NCBI RefSeq assembly: GCF_004328625.1
Contig: NZ_CP032229.1
Span: forward strand, 3,968,001-4,032,000
Length of the DNA stretch: 64,000 nt
Direction: 5' to 3'
Source: Streptomyces seoulensis
GTDB lineage: Bacteria; Actinomycetota; Actinomycetes; Streptomycetales; Streptomycetaceae
This document shows, piece by piece, positions 8,522-17,025 of the stretch; the first letter of the stretch is position 1, and the number at the start of each line of letters is the position of its first letter. A program made the position numbers and the translations under genes. The notes beneath the pieces were generated by a model. It did not search any database and was not told the DNA's origin. It worked only from the letters and a program-made list of their open reading frames with translations.

Positions 8522-9316
8522 ATGAACAGGACTTTCGAGGAGCTGGTGGCCGAAGGCGCCGCCGTGCCCACCGACGGCTGGGACTTCTCCTGGTTCGCCG
8601 GCCGGGCCACGGAGGAGCGGCCGGAGTGGGGCTACGCCCGTTCGGCGGGGGAGCGGCTGGCGCGGGCGCGGGCCGCGCTCGACCTCCAGACCGGCGGCGG
8701 CGAGGTACTCGACTTCGCGCTGGGGCAGGCCGCCCCGGCCCGCCCCACCGTGCTCGCCGCCACCGAGGGCTGGCCCCCCAACGCGGCGCGGGCCACCACG
8801 CTGCTCGCCCCGCACGGAGCGGTGGTCGTCGCCTCCCAGGACACCGCGCCCCTGCCCTTCGCCGACGCCGCCTTCGACCTGGTGCTCAGCCGCCACCCCG
8901 TGGCTCCTCACTGGCCGGAGATCGCCCGGGTGCTGGAGCCGGGAGGCACCTACTTCGCCCAGCACGTCGGACCGGCCAGCGCCTTCGAGCTGGTCGAGTA
9001 CTTCCTCGGGCCGCAGCCGGCGGAGGTGCGCGCGGGCCGGGACCCCGGGCGGGAGCGGGCAGGAGCCGAGGCGGCCGGGCTCGAGGTCGAGGAGCTGCGG
9101 ACGGCGCGGCTGCGGATGGAGTTCCACGACATCGCCGCCGTCGTGCACTTCCTGCGCAAGGTGATCTGGATGGTGCCGGGCTTCACCGTCGAGGCGTACG
9201 AGGACCGGCTGCGGGCGCTTCATCAGGAGATCGGGGCGGGTGGCCCGTTCGTGGCGCACAGCACCCGCCAGCTGTTCGTGGCCCGGAAACCGGCCGCCGA
9301 AGGTGCCGTCGTTTAG
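8522..9316 (+). CDS. Class I SAM-dependent methyltransferase
   Basis: The 264-residue protein has a Methyltransf_11-like core: APLPFADAAFDLVLSRHPV (motif II region) and IARVLEPGGTYFAQHVG (post-motif III). Motif I is poorly conserved, because the expected GxGxG is replaced by VLDFALGQAAPARP, so cofactor binding is less certain than usual. The ATG at 8522 is preferred over a GTG at 8486 that overlaps the preceding stop. The substrate is unknown. Expression with the upstream acetyltransferase is likely. Confidence 0.75.
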   Translation: MNRTFEELVAEGAAVPTDGWDFSWFAGRATEERPEWGYARSAGERLARARAALDLQTGGGEVLDFALGQAAPARPTVLAATEGWPPNAARATTLLAPHGAVVVASQDTAPLPFADAAFDLVLSRHPVAPHWPEIARVLEPGGTYFAQHVGPASAFELVEYFLGPQPAEVRAGRDPGRERAGAEAAGLEVEELRTARLRMEFHDIAAVVHFLRKVIWMVPGFTVEAYEDRLRALHQEIGAGGPFVAHSTRQLFVARKPAAEGAVV

Positions 9317-9559
9317 TCGTCGCTTAGCGGAATGGTCAAGTCACCGTTCGTCGGCGGGGTCGTCCGTCGGAGGGACCCCGGAGCGGGTCCGTAGGGTTCG
9401 CTGAAGTGGCGTAAAAACCTGATGATCGTTCGCTGAGGGGACGGATCGCCTGGGAATCCGCCGTGAACCGGCCACGGGACACCCCTGAACCAAGAACTCC
9501 GCGCTCACCGCGCCGTCGCCGGGCGACTCCGCTGCGTAGTTGTGGCGCGCCGGGGCACG

Positions 9560-9640
9560 CTTCTTCCCTCACGAAGGGTTATGGTGGAAACCCCCCCTCG
9601 GGCCGGTCCGTCTCCCCCCCACGGACCGGCCCGTTTTTCT
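9560..9640 (+). ncRNA. Candidate C-rich small RNA (6C-like)
   Basis: In the 396-base gap 9317-9712 there is no credible gene, but a rho-independent terminator stands alone at 9599-9640. Just upstream is a second run of seven C (9591-9597), and the terminator loop itself contains seven C (9614-9620). Two elements bearing runs of at least six C, the second being a terminator, are the defining feature of the actinobacterial 6C RNA. The first stem is not clear by eye and the 5' end is unknown. It could instead be an attenuator for uppS. Confidence 0.42.
9599..9640 (+). terminator. Strong rho-independent terminator upstream of uppS
   Basis: A perfect 13-bp stem CGGGCCGGTCCGT/ACGGACCGGCCCG (9599-9611 and 9621-9633) with a C-rich loop is followed by TTTTTCT. 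This canonical U-tract is rare in such GC-rich DNA. No coding gene ends within 280 bases upstream. Confidence 0.85.
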
Positions 9641-9712
9641 TGGGCGCGCGCGGCGCGGGTAGGCTCGGCGTCCGCGGGAACAGCGACCGCGGTGTTTTGG
9701 AGGGGCTCTCAC

Positions 9713-10486
9713 GTGAACCTGCGCGACAAGCTGCGCGGCCTGCTGGTCAGGGTCTACGCACGCCGGGTGGAAGGTCACCTGGACCACGCGTCGGTGCCGG
9801 AGCACATCGGCGTCATCATGGACGGCAACCGCCGCTGGGCGAAGGCCGCGGGTTCCAGCACGGTCCACGGCCACCGGGCCGGCGCCGAGAAGATCGAGGA
9901 ATTCCTCGGCTGGTGCGACGAGACCGATGTCAAGGTCGTCACCCTCTGGCTGCTCTCCACGGACAACTTCGACCGGCCGCAGGACGAGCTGGGACCCCTG
10001 CTGGACATCATCGACGGGGTCGTACGCACCCTCGCCGAGGACGGCCGCTGGCGGGTGCACCACGTCGGGACCCCCGACCTGCTGCCCGCAGGGATGCAGC
10101 AGACCCTCAAGCAGGCCGCCGAGAGCACCGCCCACGTCGACGGCATAGTGGTCAACGTGGCCATCGGCTACGGCGGCCGGCAGGAGATCGCCGACGCCGT
10201 GCGCGCCATGCTGGCCGACGCCCAGGACAAGGGCGTCACCCTGGGAGAACTCGCCGAGTCGGTCGACGTCGACATGATCGGCCGCCACCTCTACACCGGC
10301 GCCCAGCCCGACCCCGACCTGGTCATCCGCACCAGCGGCGAGCAGCGGCTCTCCGGGTTCATGCTCTGGCAGACCGCCCACTCGGAGTACTACTTCTGCG
10401 ACGTCTTCTGGCCGGCCTTCCGCAAGGTCGACTTCCTGCGCGCCCTGCGCGACTACGCGGCCCGGCACCGCCGCTACGGCGGCTGA
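9713..10486 (+). CDS. uppS: Isoprenyl (undecaprenyl-type) diphosphate synthase
   Basis: This cis-prenyltransferase of 257 residues adds isopentenyl units to an allylic diphosphate to make the polyprenyl carrier used in cell-wall synthesis. Conserved features are [17 protein letters not shown] (catalytic Asp near residue 34), a GHRAGAEKI box, [20 protein letters not shown], and [27 protein letters not shown] near the C terminus. The GTG at 9713 has GGAGGGG at 9700-9706. Upstream in-frame codons run through the terminator and are not expected to be translated. Confidence 0.92.
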   Translation: MNLRDKLRGLLVRVYARRVEGHLDHASVPEHIGVIMDGNRRWAKAAGSSTVHGHRAGAEKIEEFLGWCDETDVKVVTLWLLSTDNFDRPQDELGPLLDIIDGVVRTLAEDGRWRVHHVGTPDLLPAGMQQTLKQAAESTAHVDGIVVNVAIGYGGRQEIADAVRAMLADAQDKGVTLGELAESVDVDMIGRHLYTGAQPDPDLVIRTSGEQRLSGFMLWQTAHSEYYFCDVFWPAFRKVDFLRALRDYAARHRRYGG

Positions 10487-10857
10487 CCGGCGCCCCGCGC
10501 CCGCACCACGACACCTCAGGCACCCCGTCGGCACCCGTCCGGCGGGGTGCCCCCGTGTACCCGGCCCCGCCCGGAAGTAACAAGGAGTTCACCGGCCTGC
10601 CGGTGGCCGCTTCTGCATGGTCGCGCGAGATCGAGGGCATAACGCTTTCAGGCCGACACCCGAACCACGGGCGTCGGACTCAGCGGGCGGCACGGGGTCG
10701 CCCGCCCGGGAGGTCCTTTGCACCAGCCCGACCGCGCCTCGCAGGCACGGCAGCAGTGGCGGAGGGCCGGTCTGCGGCCCGCCGCGCGCGGGGACCACAG
10801 ACCGGTCCAGTTCCACCTCGTCGCTCCCCGACCTCATCCGAGGGGGTACGTCCTTCC
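10487..10857. other. Intergenic region, uppS to phoH
   Basis: This 371-base gap holds a GC-rich terminator hairpin near its start (10519-10551) and a ribosome site AGGGGG at 10841-10846 for the next gene. Apart from these I see no gene or clear promoter. Confidence 0.6.
10519..10551 (+). terminator. GC-rich hairpin after uppS
   Basis: GGCACCCCG (10519-10527) pairs with CGGGGTGCC (10543-10551). There is no T tract. It lies 33 bases after the uppS stop. Confidence 0.6.
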
Positions 10858-12183
10858 GTGGTGACCAGCACAAAGCGCCACAAGCCCGACCGGCGCACCT
10901 ATGTTCTCGACACCAGCGTCCTGCTGGCCGACCCCAACGCCGTGACCCGGTTCGAGGAGCACGAGGTAGTGCTCCCGATCGTCGTGGTCACCGAGCTGGA
11001 GGCCAAGCGGCACCATCCCGAACTCGGGTACTTCGCCCGCCAGGCCCTGCGCCTGCTGGACGACTACCGGGTGCGGTACGGCCGACTCGATGCCCCCATC
11101 CCGATCGGGGAACTCGGCGGGACCGTCCGTGTCGAGCTCAACCACTCGGACCCCAGCGTGCTGCCCAGCGGCTACCGCCTGGGGGACAACGACTCCCGCA
11201 TCCTCGCGGTCGCCCGGAATCTCCAGGCCGAGGGGTTCGACGTCACCGTCGTGTCGAAGGACCTGCCGCTCAGGATCAAGGCGTCCTCGGTCGGTCTGCT
11301 GGCCGAGGAGTACCGCGCCGAACTCGCCATCACGGACTCCTCCGGCTGGACCGGCATGTCCGAGCTGACGCTCCCCGGTGAACAGGTGGACATCCTCTTC
11401 GAGGAAGGCCGCGTGTTCGTCCCCGAGGCGTCCGAGCTGCCCGTGCACACCGGACTGACCATCCAGTCCGAGCGCGGCAAGGCGCTCGGCCGGGTCACCC
11501 CGGACGGCAGCGTCCGGCTGGTGCGCGGCGACCGGGAGGCGTTCGGCATCAAGGGCCGCAGCGCCGAGCAGCGCATCGCGCTCGACCTGCTGCTCGATCC
11601 GGACGTCGGCATCCTCTCCATGGGCGGCCGCGCGGGCACCGGCAAGTCGGCGCTGGCGCTCTGCGCCGGCCTGGAGGCGGTCCTGGAGCGCCGTCAGCAC
11701 CAGAAGGTGATGGTCTTCCGGCCGCTGTACGCGGTCGGCGGGCAGGAACTCGGCTATCTGCCGGGCAGCGAGTCGGAGAAGATGGGCCCCTGGGCCCAGG
11801 CGGTCTTCGACACGCTCTCGGCGGTCACCAGCCGGGAGGTCATCGAGGAGATCACGGCGCGCGGGATGCTGGAGGTCCTCCCGCTCACCCACATCCGCGG
11901 CCGCTCGCTGCACGACGCCTTCGTGATCGTGGACGAGGCGCAGTCGCTGGAGCGCAACGTGCTGCTGACGGTGCTCTCCCGGATCGGCGCCAACTCGCGG
12001 GTGGTGCTCACCCATGACGTGGCGCAGCGGGACAACCTGCGTGTCGGCCGCTACGACGGCGTGGTGGCCGTCGTGGAGAAGCTGAAGGGGCATCCGCTCT
12101 TCGCGCACGTCACGCTGAACCGGTCCGAAAGGTCCCAGATCGCGGCGCTGGTGACCGAAATGCTGGAGGACGGCCACATCTGA
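10858..12183 (+). CDS. PIN domain - PhoH family ATPase
   Basis: This 441-residue protein has an N-terminal PIN-type RNase domain ([15 protein letters not shown], with further acidic residues at [12 protein letters not shown]) and a C-terminal PhoH ATPase. The ATPase has a Walker A motif [12 protein letters not shown] (Lys near residue 263), Walker [11 protein letters not shown], and a [13 protein letters not shown] segment. PIN-PhoH fusions are thought to be RNA helicase/nuclease enzymes. Start: GTG at 10858 or 10861; spacing from AGGGGG at 10841 favours 10858. A very long upstream in-frame extension in the same frame is not coding. Confidence 0.9.
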   Translation: MVTSTKRHKPDRRTYVLDTSVLLADPNAVTRFEEHEVVLPIVVVTELEAKRHHPELGYFARQALRLLDDYRVRYGRLDAPIPIGELGGTVRVELNHSDPSVLPSGYRLGDNDSRILAVARNLQAEGFDVTVVSKDLPLRIKASSVGLLAEEYRAELAITDSSGWTGMSELTLPGEQVDILFEEGRVFVPEASELPVHTGLTIQSERGKALGRVTPDGSVRLVRGDREAFGIKGRSAEQRIALDLLLDPDVGILSMGGRAGTGKSALALCAGLEAVLERRQHQKVMVFRPLYAVGGQELGYLPGSESEKMGPWAQAVFDTLSAVTSREVIEEITARGMLEVLPLTHIRGRSLHDAFVIVDEAQSLERNVLLTVLSRIGANSRVVLTHDVAQRDNLRVGRYDGVVAVVEKLKGHPLFAHVTLNRSERSQIAALVTEMLEDGHI

Positions 12184-12202
12184 CCCGTCCTCGGACAACC
12201 AC

Positions 12203-12246
12203 AGACGCCGCCCGGCGAAGCCGAAGAGCTTAGCCGGGCGGCGTCT
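12203..12246 (+). terminator. Terminator after phoH
   Basis: AGACGCCGCCCGGC (12203-12216) pairs perfectly with GCCGGGCGGCGTCT (12233-12246), a 14-bp stem with a 16-base loop, 19 bases after the stop codon. Confidence 0.8.
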
Positions 12247-12601
12247 GCGTGCGCTGGTATTTCCTGAATTCCCTTGGGCCAAACGAGGTGTGAGCTTTCA
12301 CACGCAACTCGGAATTGCCACTCGCCGCCGGGTTACGGCAGAGTCTCAGTCCTGTCAGGCCCCGCATACGACACACCTGTACCCCGAGGCACGTTCCAGC
12401 CCCCCGGCAGGCGCGATCCACGGAGCAAGTCGCCAACTCCATAGCGTCGTCGTATGCCGCCCGAGTATCACGCGGCGCTCCCCGTGCGGGAGTTCCCACC
12501 GGGCCCGTGTCTCCTGTGACCCTTCAGTTGGGAGGCCAGTGTCGGGGGCACGATTGCGTCCGCCACGGTCACCGAAGCGGGCGATGCTGGAAGGAAACCG
12601 T
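12247..12601. promoter_or_regulatory. Long leader region with a TGTGA/TCACA dyad
   Basis: The gap before the transglycosylase contains a perfect dyad GTGTGA-GCTT-TCACAC at 12288-12303. It resembles the actinobacterial Crp-type GTG...CAC half sites but has a mismatch to the usual spacing. About 300 bases separate it from the start codon, so a long 5' leader is possible. I do not recognise a riboswitch fold here. Confidence 0.4.
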
Positions 12602-13300
12602 GTGAGCCGGATTTCGGTCCGGGGATTCGCAGTGGCCTCGGCCACCGCGGTCACCGCCGTAGGAAGCGTCGTCGGAGTTGCCTCGGGCAGCGTCGCGCAG
12701 AACAACGACGCCGAGCCGACGGCTGCCGACACCACGCTTCTCGCTGAGCTCCCCGCGGATCAGCAGGCGCAGGTTCAGACCGCGTCCCTGACGCAGCAGG
12801 CGGACGCGCAGGCCATCGCGGCCGACGCGAGCGCCAAGAAGGACGCGGAGGCAGCGGCCCGCAAGGCCGCCGCCGAGACGGCCATCGCCAAGAAGAAGGA
12901 CGCCGAGAAGGCGGCCGAGCTGGCGAAGGAGCGTGCCGAGACCAAGGCCGCCGCCGCCAGCCGTGACGATGTCCGCGACGCCTCCAGCTTCGCCCCCCAG
13001 GGCAGCTACTCCGTCGGCCAGATCCAGGCCATGGCCCGTCAGATGGTGGGCGCCGGCCAGTTCCAGTGCTTCAGCAACATCGTCGACCACGAGTCGAGCT
13101 GGAACTACCGTGCCGTGAACGCCTCCTCCGGTGCCTACGGTCTCTTCCAGGCCCTGCCCGGCTCCAAGATGTCCTCCGTGGGCGCCGACTGGCAGACCAA
13201 CCCGGCCACCCAGATCAAGTGGGGCCTCAACTACATGGACAGCCGCTACGGCAGCCCGTGCGAGGCGTGGACCTTCTGGCAGGCCAACCACTGGTACTAG
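12602..13300 (+). CDS. Secreted lytic transglycosylase (SLT-like)
   Basis: The 232-residue product has a signal peptide, then an alanine/lysine-rich coiled region (about residues 65-125). A C-terminal SLT-like domain follows: SYSVGQIQAMARQMV, IVDHESSWNYRAVN with the catalytic Glu, SGAYGLFQALPGSKM, and a final EAWTFWQANHWY. It should cleave peptidoglycan during growth or division. GTG at 12602 has GGAAGGA at 12589-12595; an ATG at 12584 would add six residues. The coiled region may hold it at a complex. Confidence 0.88.
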   Translation: MSRISVRGFAVASATAVTAVGSVVGVASGSVAQNNDAEPTAADTTLLAELPADQQAQVQTASLTQQADAQAIAADASAKKDAEAAARKAAAETAIAKKKDAEKAAELAKERAETKAAAASRDDVRDASSFAPQGSYSVGQIQAMARQMVGAGQFQCFSNIVDHESSWNYRAVNASSGAYGLFQALPGSKMSSVGADWQTNPATQIKWGLNYMDSRYGSPCEAWTFWQANHWY

Positions 13301-13326
13301 GCCGCTTCCTGACACCGGCCGCGCGC

Positions 13327-13355
13327 AGCCCCTCCCCCTCACGGGGTGAGGGGCT
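13327..13355 (+). terminator. Terminator after transglycosylase
   Basis: AGCCCCTC (13327-13334) pairs with GAGGGGCT (13348-13355). The inner CCCC/GGGG extends the stem, and TT follows. It lies 26 bases after the stop. Confidence 0.82.
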
Positions 13356-13442
13356 TTCGCCATGTACGGTCGTCCTCGCAACGTTCCCCGACGCGACGAA
13401 GCGCGCCGGAGTGGGCCTGGGACGCGGGGGAAGGGTACGGAC

Positions 13443-14804
13443 ATGACGCGAATGCCAGGATGGCTCGGACGGCTCGGTGCCGGACTGACCGAGATGAGCG
13501 AGCGCCTGGACGAGCGCCGCGCCGAGGTCCAGAAAGAGCACGCCGGACCCGAGGGACCCCCCGAGGCGGTGGCCGTACCCGCGCCCCGCCCGGCGCCCCC
13601 CGTCCCGCGCCCCGACCCCGCGCACGCCGTGCCGTGGGGAGTCCGGGTCGCGGCCGAGGCGGGCTGGCGCCTGCTGGTGCTGGCCGGCACGGTCTGGGTG
13701 CTGATGCGGGTCATCAGCGCCGTCCAGCTCGTGGTGTTCGCCTTCGTGGTCGCCCTGCTGGTGACCGCGCTGCTCCAGCCGACCGTGGCCCGCCTGATGC
13801 GGTACGGCATGCCGCGCGGTCCGTCGACGGCGCTCACCGCCATATCGGGCTTCGTGATCATCGGGCTGCTCGGCTGGTTCGTGACCTGGCAGGTCATGGA
13901 GAACATCGACACCCTCTCCAGCCAGATCCAGAACGGCATCGACGATCTGCGCAACTGGCTGCTCAAGAGCCCGTTCCACGTCACCGACAAGCAGATCAAC
14001 CAGATCGCCAAGAACCTCCGCGAGGCCGTCGGGGCCAACACCGACCAGATCACGTCCGCCGGTCTCGAGGGAGTCCAGGTCGTCGTCGAGGCGCTGACCG
14101 GCATCCTGCTGGTCTTCTTCTCCACGCTCTTCCTGCTCTACGACGGCAGGCGGATCTGGGAGTGGTTCCTGAAGCTGGTCCCCGCCGCCGCCCGTCCGGG
14201 CGTGGCCGGTGCCGGTCCGCGTGCCTGGGCCACCCTGACCGCGTATGTGCGGGGCACGGTGCTGGTGGCGCTGATCGACGCCATATTCATCGGGCTCGGG
14301 ATCTACTTCCTCGATGTGCCGATGGCGGTGCCGCTGGCGGTCTTCATCTTCCTGTTCTCGTTCATCCCGCTGGTCGGCGCGGTCGCCTCCGGCGCGCTCG
14401 CCATCGTGGTCGCGCTGGTGACGCAGGGCGTGTTCACCGCGCTGATGACGCTGGTGGTGGTGCTCGCGGTCCAGCAGATCGAGGGCCACGTCCTCCAGCC
14501 GTTCATCCTGGGCCGCGCGGTCCGGGTGCACCCGCTCGCGGTGGTCCTCACGGTCGCGGCCGGCGGCATGGTGGCCGGCATCGGCGGCGCGGTGGTCGCC
14601 GTCCCGCTGGTGGCGGTGACGAACACGGTGGTGGGCTATCTGCGGAAGTACTCGGCGGAGCAGGACCGGCCGGTGACGGAGATAGGGGACCCGGCCGACG
14701 CGACGGCCGAGCCCGCGCCGCCGGCCGAAGAGGCGGAGCCGGCCCGGAGCACCGTCCCCGACGACGCCCGTGAAACCACCGAAGGCCCCGCTCAGCAGGT
14801 CTGA
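13443..14804 (+). CDS. AI-2E family transporter
   Basis: This 453-residue polytopic membrane protein has about eight hydrophobic helices between residues 65 and 400, with a Pro/Ala-rich N-terminal tail and an acidic, Pro-rich C-terminal tail. The family signature region PLAVFIFLFSFIPLVGAV and a later QQIEGHVLQPFILGRAVRVHPLAVV are clear. Members (TqsA/YdiK/PerM-like) are exporters or antiporters of uncertain substrate. The ATG at 13443 is preferred over 13362, which would start beside the upstream terminator. The stop codon is inside the terminator stem. Confidence 0.9.
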   Translation: MTRMPGWLGRLGAGLTEMSERLDERRAEVQKEHAGPEGPPEAVAVPAPRPAPPVPRPDPAHAVPWGVRVAAEAGWRLLVLAGTVWVLMRVISAVQLVVFAFVVALLVTALLQPTVARLMRYGMPRGPSTALTAISGFVIIGLLGWFVTWQVMENIDTLSSQIQNGIDDLRNWLLKSPFHVTDKQINQIAKNLREAVGANTDQITSAGLEGVQVVVEALTGILLVFFSTLFLLYDGRRIWEWFLKLVPAAARPGVAGAGPRAWATLTAYVRGTVLVALIDAIFIGLGIYFLDVPMAVPLAVFIFLFSFIPLVGAVASGALAIVVALVTQGVFTALMTLVVVLAVQQIEGHVLQPFILGRAVRVHPLAVVLTVAAGGMVAGIGGAVVAVPLVAVTNTVVGYLRKYSAEQDRPVTEIGDPADATAEPAPPAEEAEPARSTVPDDARETTEGPAQQV

Positions 14805-14816
14805 GCGGGGCCTTCG
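14780..14816. terminator. Bidirectional terminator between convergent genes
   Basis: A perfect 16-bp stem, CGAAGGCCCCGCTCAG (14780-14795) with CTGAGCGGGGCCTTCG (14801-14816), has a 5-base loop. The AI-2E stop codon TGA (14802-14804) is inside the right arm. The ahpD stop lies 9 bases beyond, so it can serve both strands. Confidence 0.9.
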
Positions 14817-14825
14817 GGCGGGGTA

Positions 14826-15359
14826 CTACTCGGCGAGGACGGCCTCGGCGTCAACGGTGACGCCGACCGCCTGGATCACCGAGGCGATCTTGAACGCCTC
14901 CTGGATCACCTCGCGCTCGACGCCGGCCTTGCGGAGCACCTGCTCGTGCGAGTCGAGGCACAGGCCGCAGCCGTTGATCGCGGAGACCGCGAAGGACCAC
15001 AGCTCGAAGTCGACCTTGTCGACGCCGGGGTTGCCGATGACGTTCATCCGCAGCCCGGCGCGCAGGGTGCCGTACTCGTGGTCCGACAGCAGGTGCCGGG
15101 TGCGGTAGAAGACGTTGTTCATCGCCATGATGGCGGCGGCGGACTTGGCCGCCGTGTACGCCTCGGGCGAGAGGGCGGCCTTGGCCTCCGGCTCCAGCTC
15201 ACGCAGCACGATGGGGGAGCGCGAGGCGATCGCGGTCGCCAGCACGGTGCCCCAGAGCTGCTGGGCCGGGAGGTCGGAGTTGCCGATGACCGAGCCCAGG
15301 TTGAGCTTCAGGTCCTTGGCGTAGTCCGGGACGCGGGACTTCAGCGAGTCGAGCGACAT
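14826..15359 (-). CDS. ahpD: Alkyl hydroperoxide reductase AhpD
   Basis: The 177-residue protein is a carboxymuconolactone decarboxylase-fold disulfide reductase that reduces AhpC. The active site CGLC (Cys131 and Cys134) and the following His138 in LDSH match the arrangement known from mycobacterial AhpD, and an upstream acidic residue is present. It starts 3 bases after the ahpC stop, so the two form an operon reading leftward, opposite to oxyR. Confidence 0.96.
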   Translation of the reverse strand: MSLDSLKSRVPDYAKDLKLNLGSVIGNSDLPAQQLWGTVLATAIASRSPIVLRELEPEAKAALSPEAYTAAKSAAAIMAMNNVFYRTRHLLSDHEYGTLRAGLRMNVIGNPGVDKVDFELWSFAVSAINGCGLCLDSHEQVLRKAGVEREVIQEAFKIASVIQAVGVTVDAEAVLAE

Positions 15360-15362
15360 GGG

Positions 15363-15917
15363 TCACTCACCAGCCAGCAGCGCGACCGGGTCGAGGGTGT
15401 CCTCGCCCTTGCTCCAGTTGCACGGGCACAGCTCGTCCGTCTGGAGGGCGTCGAGGACCCGCAGGACCTCCTTGGGGTTACGGCCGACGGAGCCGGCGGT
15501 CACCATGGTGAACTGGATCTCGTTGTTCTGGTCGACGATGAAGACGGCGCGCTTGGCGAAGCCGTCCTCGCCCTCGATGCCCAGGTCGCGCATCAGCTCG
15601 TGCTTGGAGTCGGCCATCATCGGGAACGGCAGGTCGGTCAGGTCCGGGTGGTCCTTGCGCCAGGCGTGGTGGACGAACTCGGAGTCACCGGAGAAGCCGA
15701 GGATCTGCGCGTCACGGTCGGCGAACTCGTCGTTCAGCTTGCCGAAGGCGGCGATCTCGGTCGGGCACACGAAGGTGAAGTCCTTGGGCCACGCGAAAAC
15801 GATCTTCCACTTGCCCTCGTAGGTCTTGTGGTCGATCGTCTCGAACTCCTTGCCCTTCTCCAGCGAGACGCAGGCGGTCAGTTCGAACTCGGGGAACTTG
15901 TCACCGACAGTGAGCAC
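15363..15917 (-). CDS. ahpC: Alkyl hydroperoxide reductase AhpC (2-Cys peroxiredoxin)
   Basis: The 184-residue peroxiredoxin has its peroxidatic Cys51 in FTFVCPTEI and resolving cysteines near the C terminus (LCPCNW, about 164 and 166). It reduces peroxides and peroxynitrite, and AhpD recycles it. It is divergent from oxyR across a 135-base gap, the classical arrangement in Streptomyces, where OxyR activates this operon under peroxide stress. Confidence 0.97.
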   Translation of the reverse strand: MLTVGDKFPEFELTACVSLEKGKEFETIDHKTYEGKWKIVFAWPKDFTFVCPTEIAAFGKLNDEFADRDAQILGFSGDSEFVHHAWRKDHPDLTDLPFPMMADSKHELMRDLGIEGEDGFAKRAVFIVDQNNEIQFTMVTAGSVGRNPKEVLRVLDALQTDELCPCNWSKGEDTLDPVALLAGE

Positions 15918-16052
15918 GTACTCTCCTTGCAGCGCGGGGACACCCCAGCTTGCGGGATGTCTCCCATGGGTTGGACTGCGCCGATGGTGGCACAGGGTGG
16001 ATTGATTAGTGAAATAGCTACACTCGGTCCGGTTGATCGGAGGTGGCTATCA
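15918..16052. promoter_or_regulatory. Divergent ahpC/oxyR control region
   Basis: This 135-base intergenic stretch separates the two divergent starts and is AT-richer in its centre (around 15995-16020, ATTGATTAGTGAAATAGC). It should hold both promoters and the OxyR binding site. Exact sites were not resolved by eye. Confidence 0.6.
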
Positions 16053-17021
16053 GTGACCATCAGTAGCGGCAAGCGGAAGCAGCCGACCCTGGCGCAGCTG
16101 CGCGCCTTCACCGCGGTCGCCGAGCATCTGCACTTCCGGGACGCGGCCGCCGCCATCGGGATGAGCCAGCCCGCGCTCTCCGGGGCGGTCGCCGCGCTGG
16201 AGGAGGCCCTCGGCGTGGCCCTGGTGGAGCGGACGACCCGCAAGGTGCTGCTCTCCTCGGCCGGCGAGCGGCTCGCGGTGCGGGCCAGGGCGGTGCTGGC
16301 CGAGATGGGCGCGCTGCTGGAGGAGGCCGAGGCGGTACGGGCGCCCTTCACCGGGGTGCTGCGGCTCGGCGCCATCCCGACCGTCGCCCCCTATCTGCTG
16401 CCGACCGTGCTGCGCCTGGTGCACGAGCGCTATCCGCAGCTCGACCTCCAGGTGCACGAGGAGCAGACCGCGGGCCTGCTGGAGGGCCTGCACTCCGGTC
16501 GGCTGGACCTGCTGCTGCTCGCGGTGCCGCTCGGTGTGCCCGGGGTGAGTGAACTCCCGCTGTTCGACGAGGACTTCGTGCTTGTCACCCCGCTCGGCCA
16601 TGAACTCGGCCGGCGCAGCGGCATCCCGCGCGAGGCGCTGCGCGAGCTGAACCTGCTGCTGCTGGACGAGGGGCACTGCCTGCGCGACCAGGCGCTGGAG
16701 ATCTGCCGGGAGGCCGGGCGGGAGATCCGGGGCGGGGGCGCGGCTCCGGTCACCACGACCGCCGCCGGACTCTCCACCCTGGTCCAGCTGGTCGCGGGTG
16801 GCCTCGGCTGCACCCTGCTGCCCCGTACCGCGACACGGCTGGAGGCGACCCGGGGCAGCAAGGTCCTCACCAGCTCGTTCGCCGGTCCGGCCCCGAGCCG
16901 CCGGATCGCCCTCGCCATGCGCACGGCCACGGCCCGCTCCGCCGAGTACGAGGAGCTGGCCGCGGCCCTGCGCGAGGCGATGAGCCCGCTGCCCGTACGG
17001 ATCACGGGCGCGGCGGACTGA
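16053..17021 (+). CDS. oxyR: Hydrogen peroxide-sensing LysR-type regulator OxyR
   Basis: This 322-residue LysR protein has an N-terminal winged helix-turn-helix (TLAQLRAFTAVAEHLHFRDAA, MSQPALSGAVAALEEALG). Its substrate-like domain carries Cys209 and Cys218 in GHCLRDQALEIC, the redox pair expected of OxyR. It activates the divergent ahpC-ahpD operon when oxidised. The GTG at 16053 has GGAGGTGG at 16039. It ends 4 bases from the convergent ABC permease. Confidence 0.94.
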   Translation: MTISSGKRKQPTLAQLRAFTAVAEHLHFRDAAAAIGMSQPALSGAVAALEEALGVALVERTTRKVLLSSAGERLAVRARAVLAEMGALLEEAEAVRAPFTGVLRLGAIPTVAPYLLPTVLRLVHERYPQLDLQVHEEQTAGLLEGLHSGRLDLLLLAVPLGVPGVSELPLFDEDFVLVTPLGHELGRRSGIPREALRELNLLLLDEGHCLRDQALEICREAGREIRGGGAAPVTTTAAGLSTLVQLVAGGLGCTLLPRTATRLEATRGSKVLTSSFAGPAPSRRIALAMRTATARSAEYEELAAALREAMSPLPVRITGAAD

Positions 17022-17025
17022 CCGG

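Noticed and set aside
12247..12601. c-di-AMP (ydaO) riboswitch before the transglycosylase
   Set aside because: Such riboswitches precede several Streptomyces wall hydrolases, but I could not find the conserved core sequences here.
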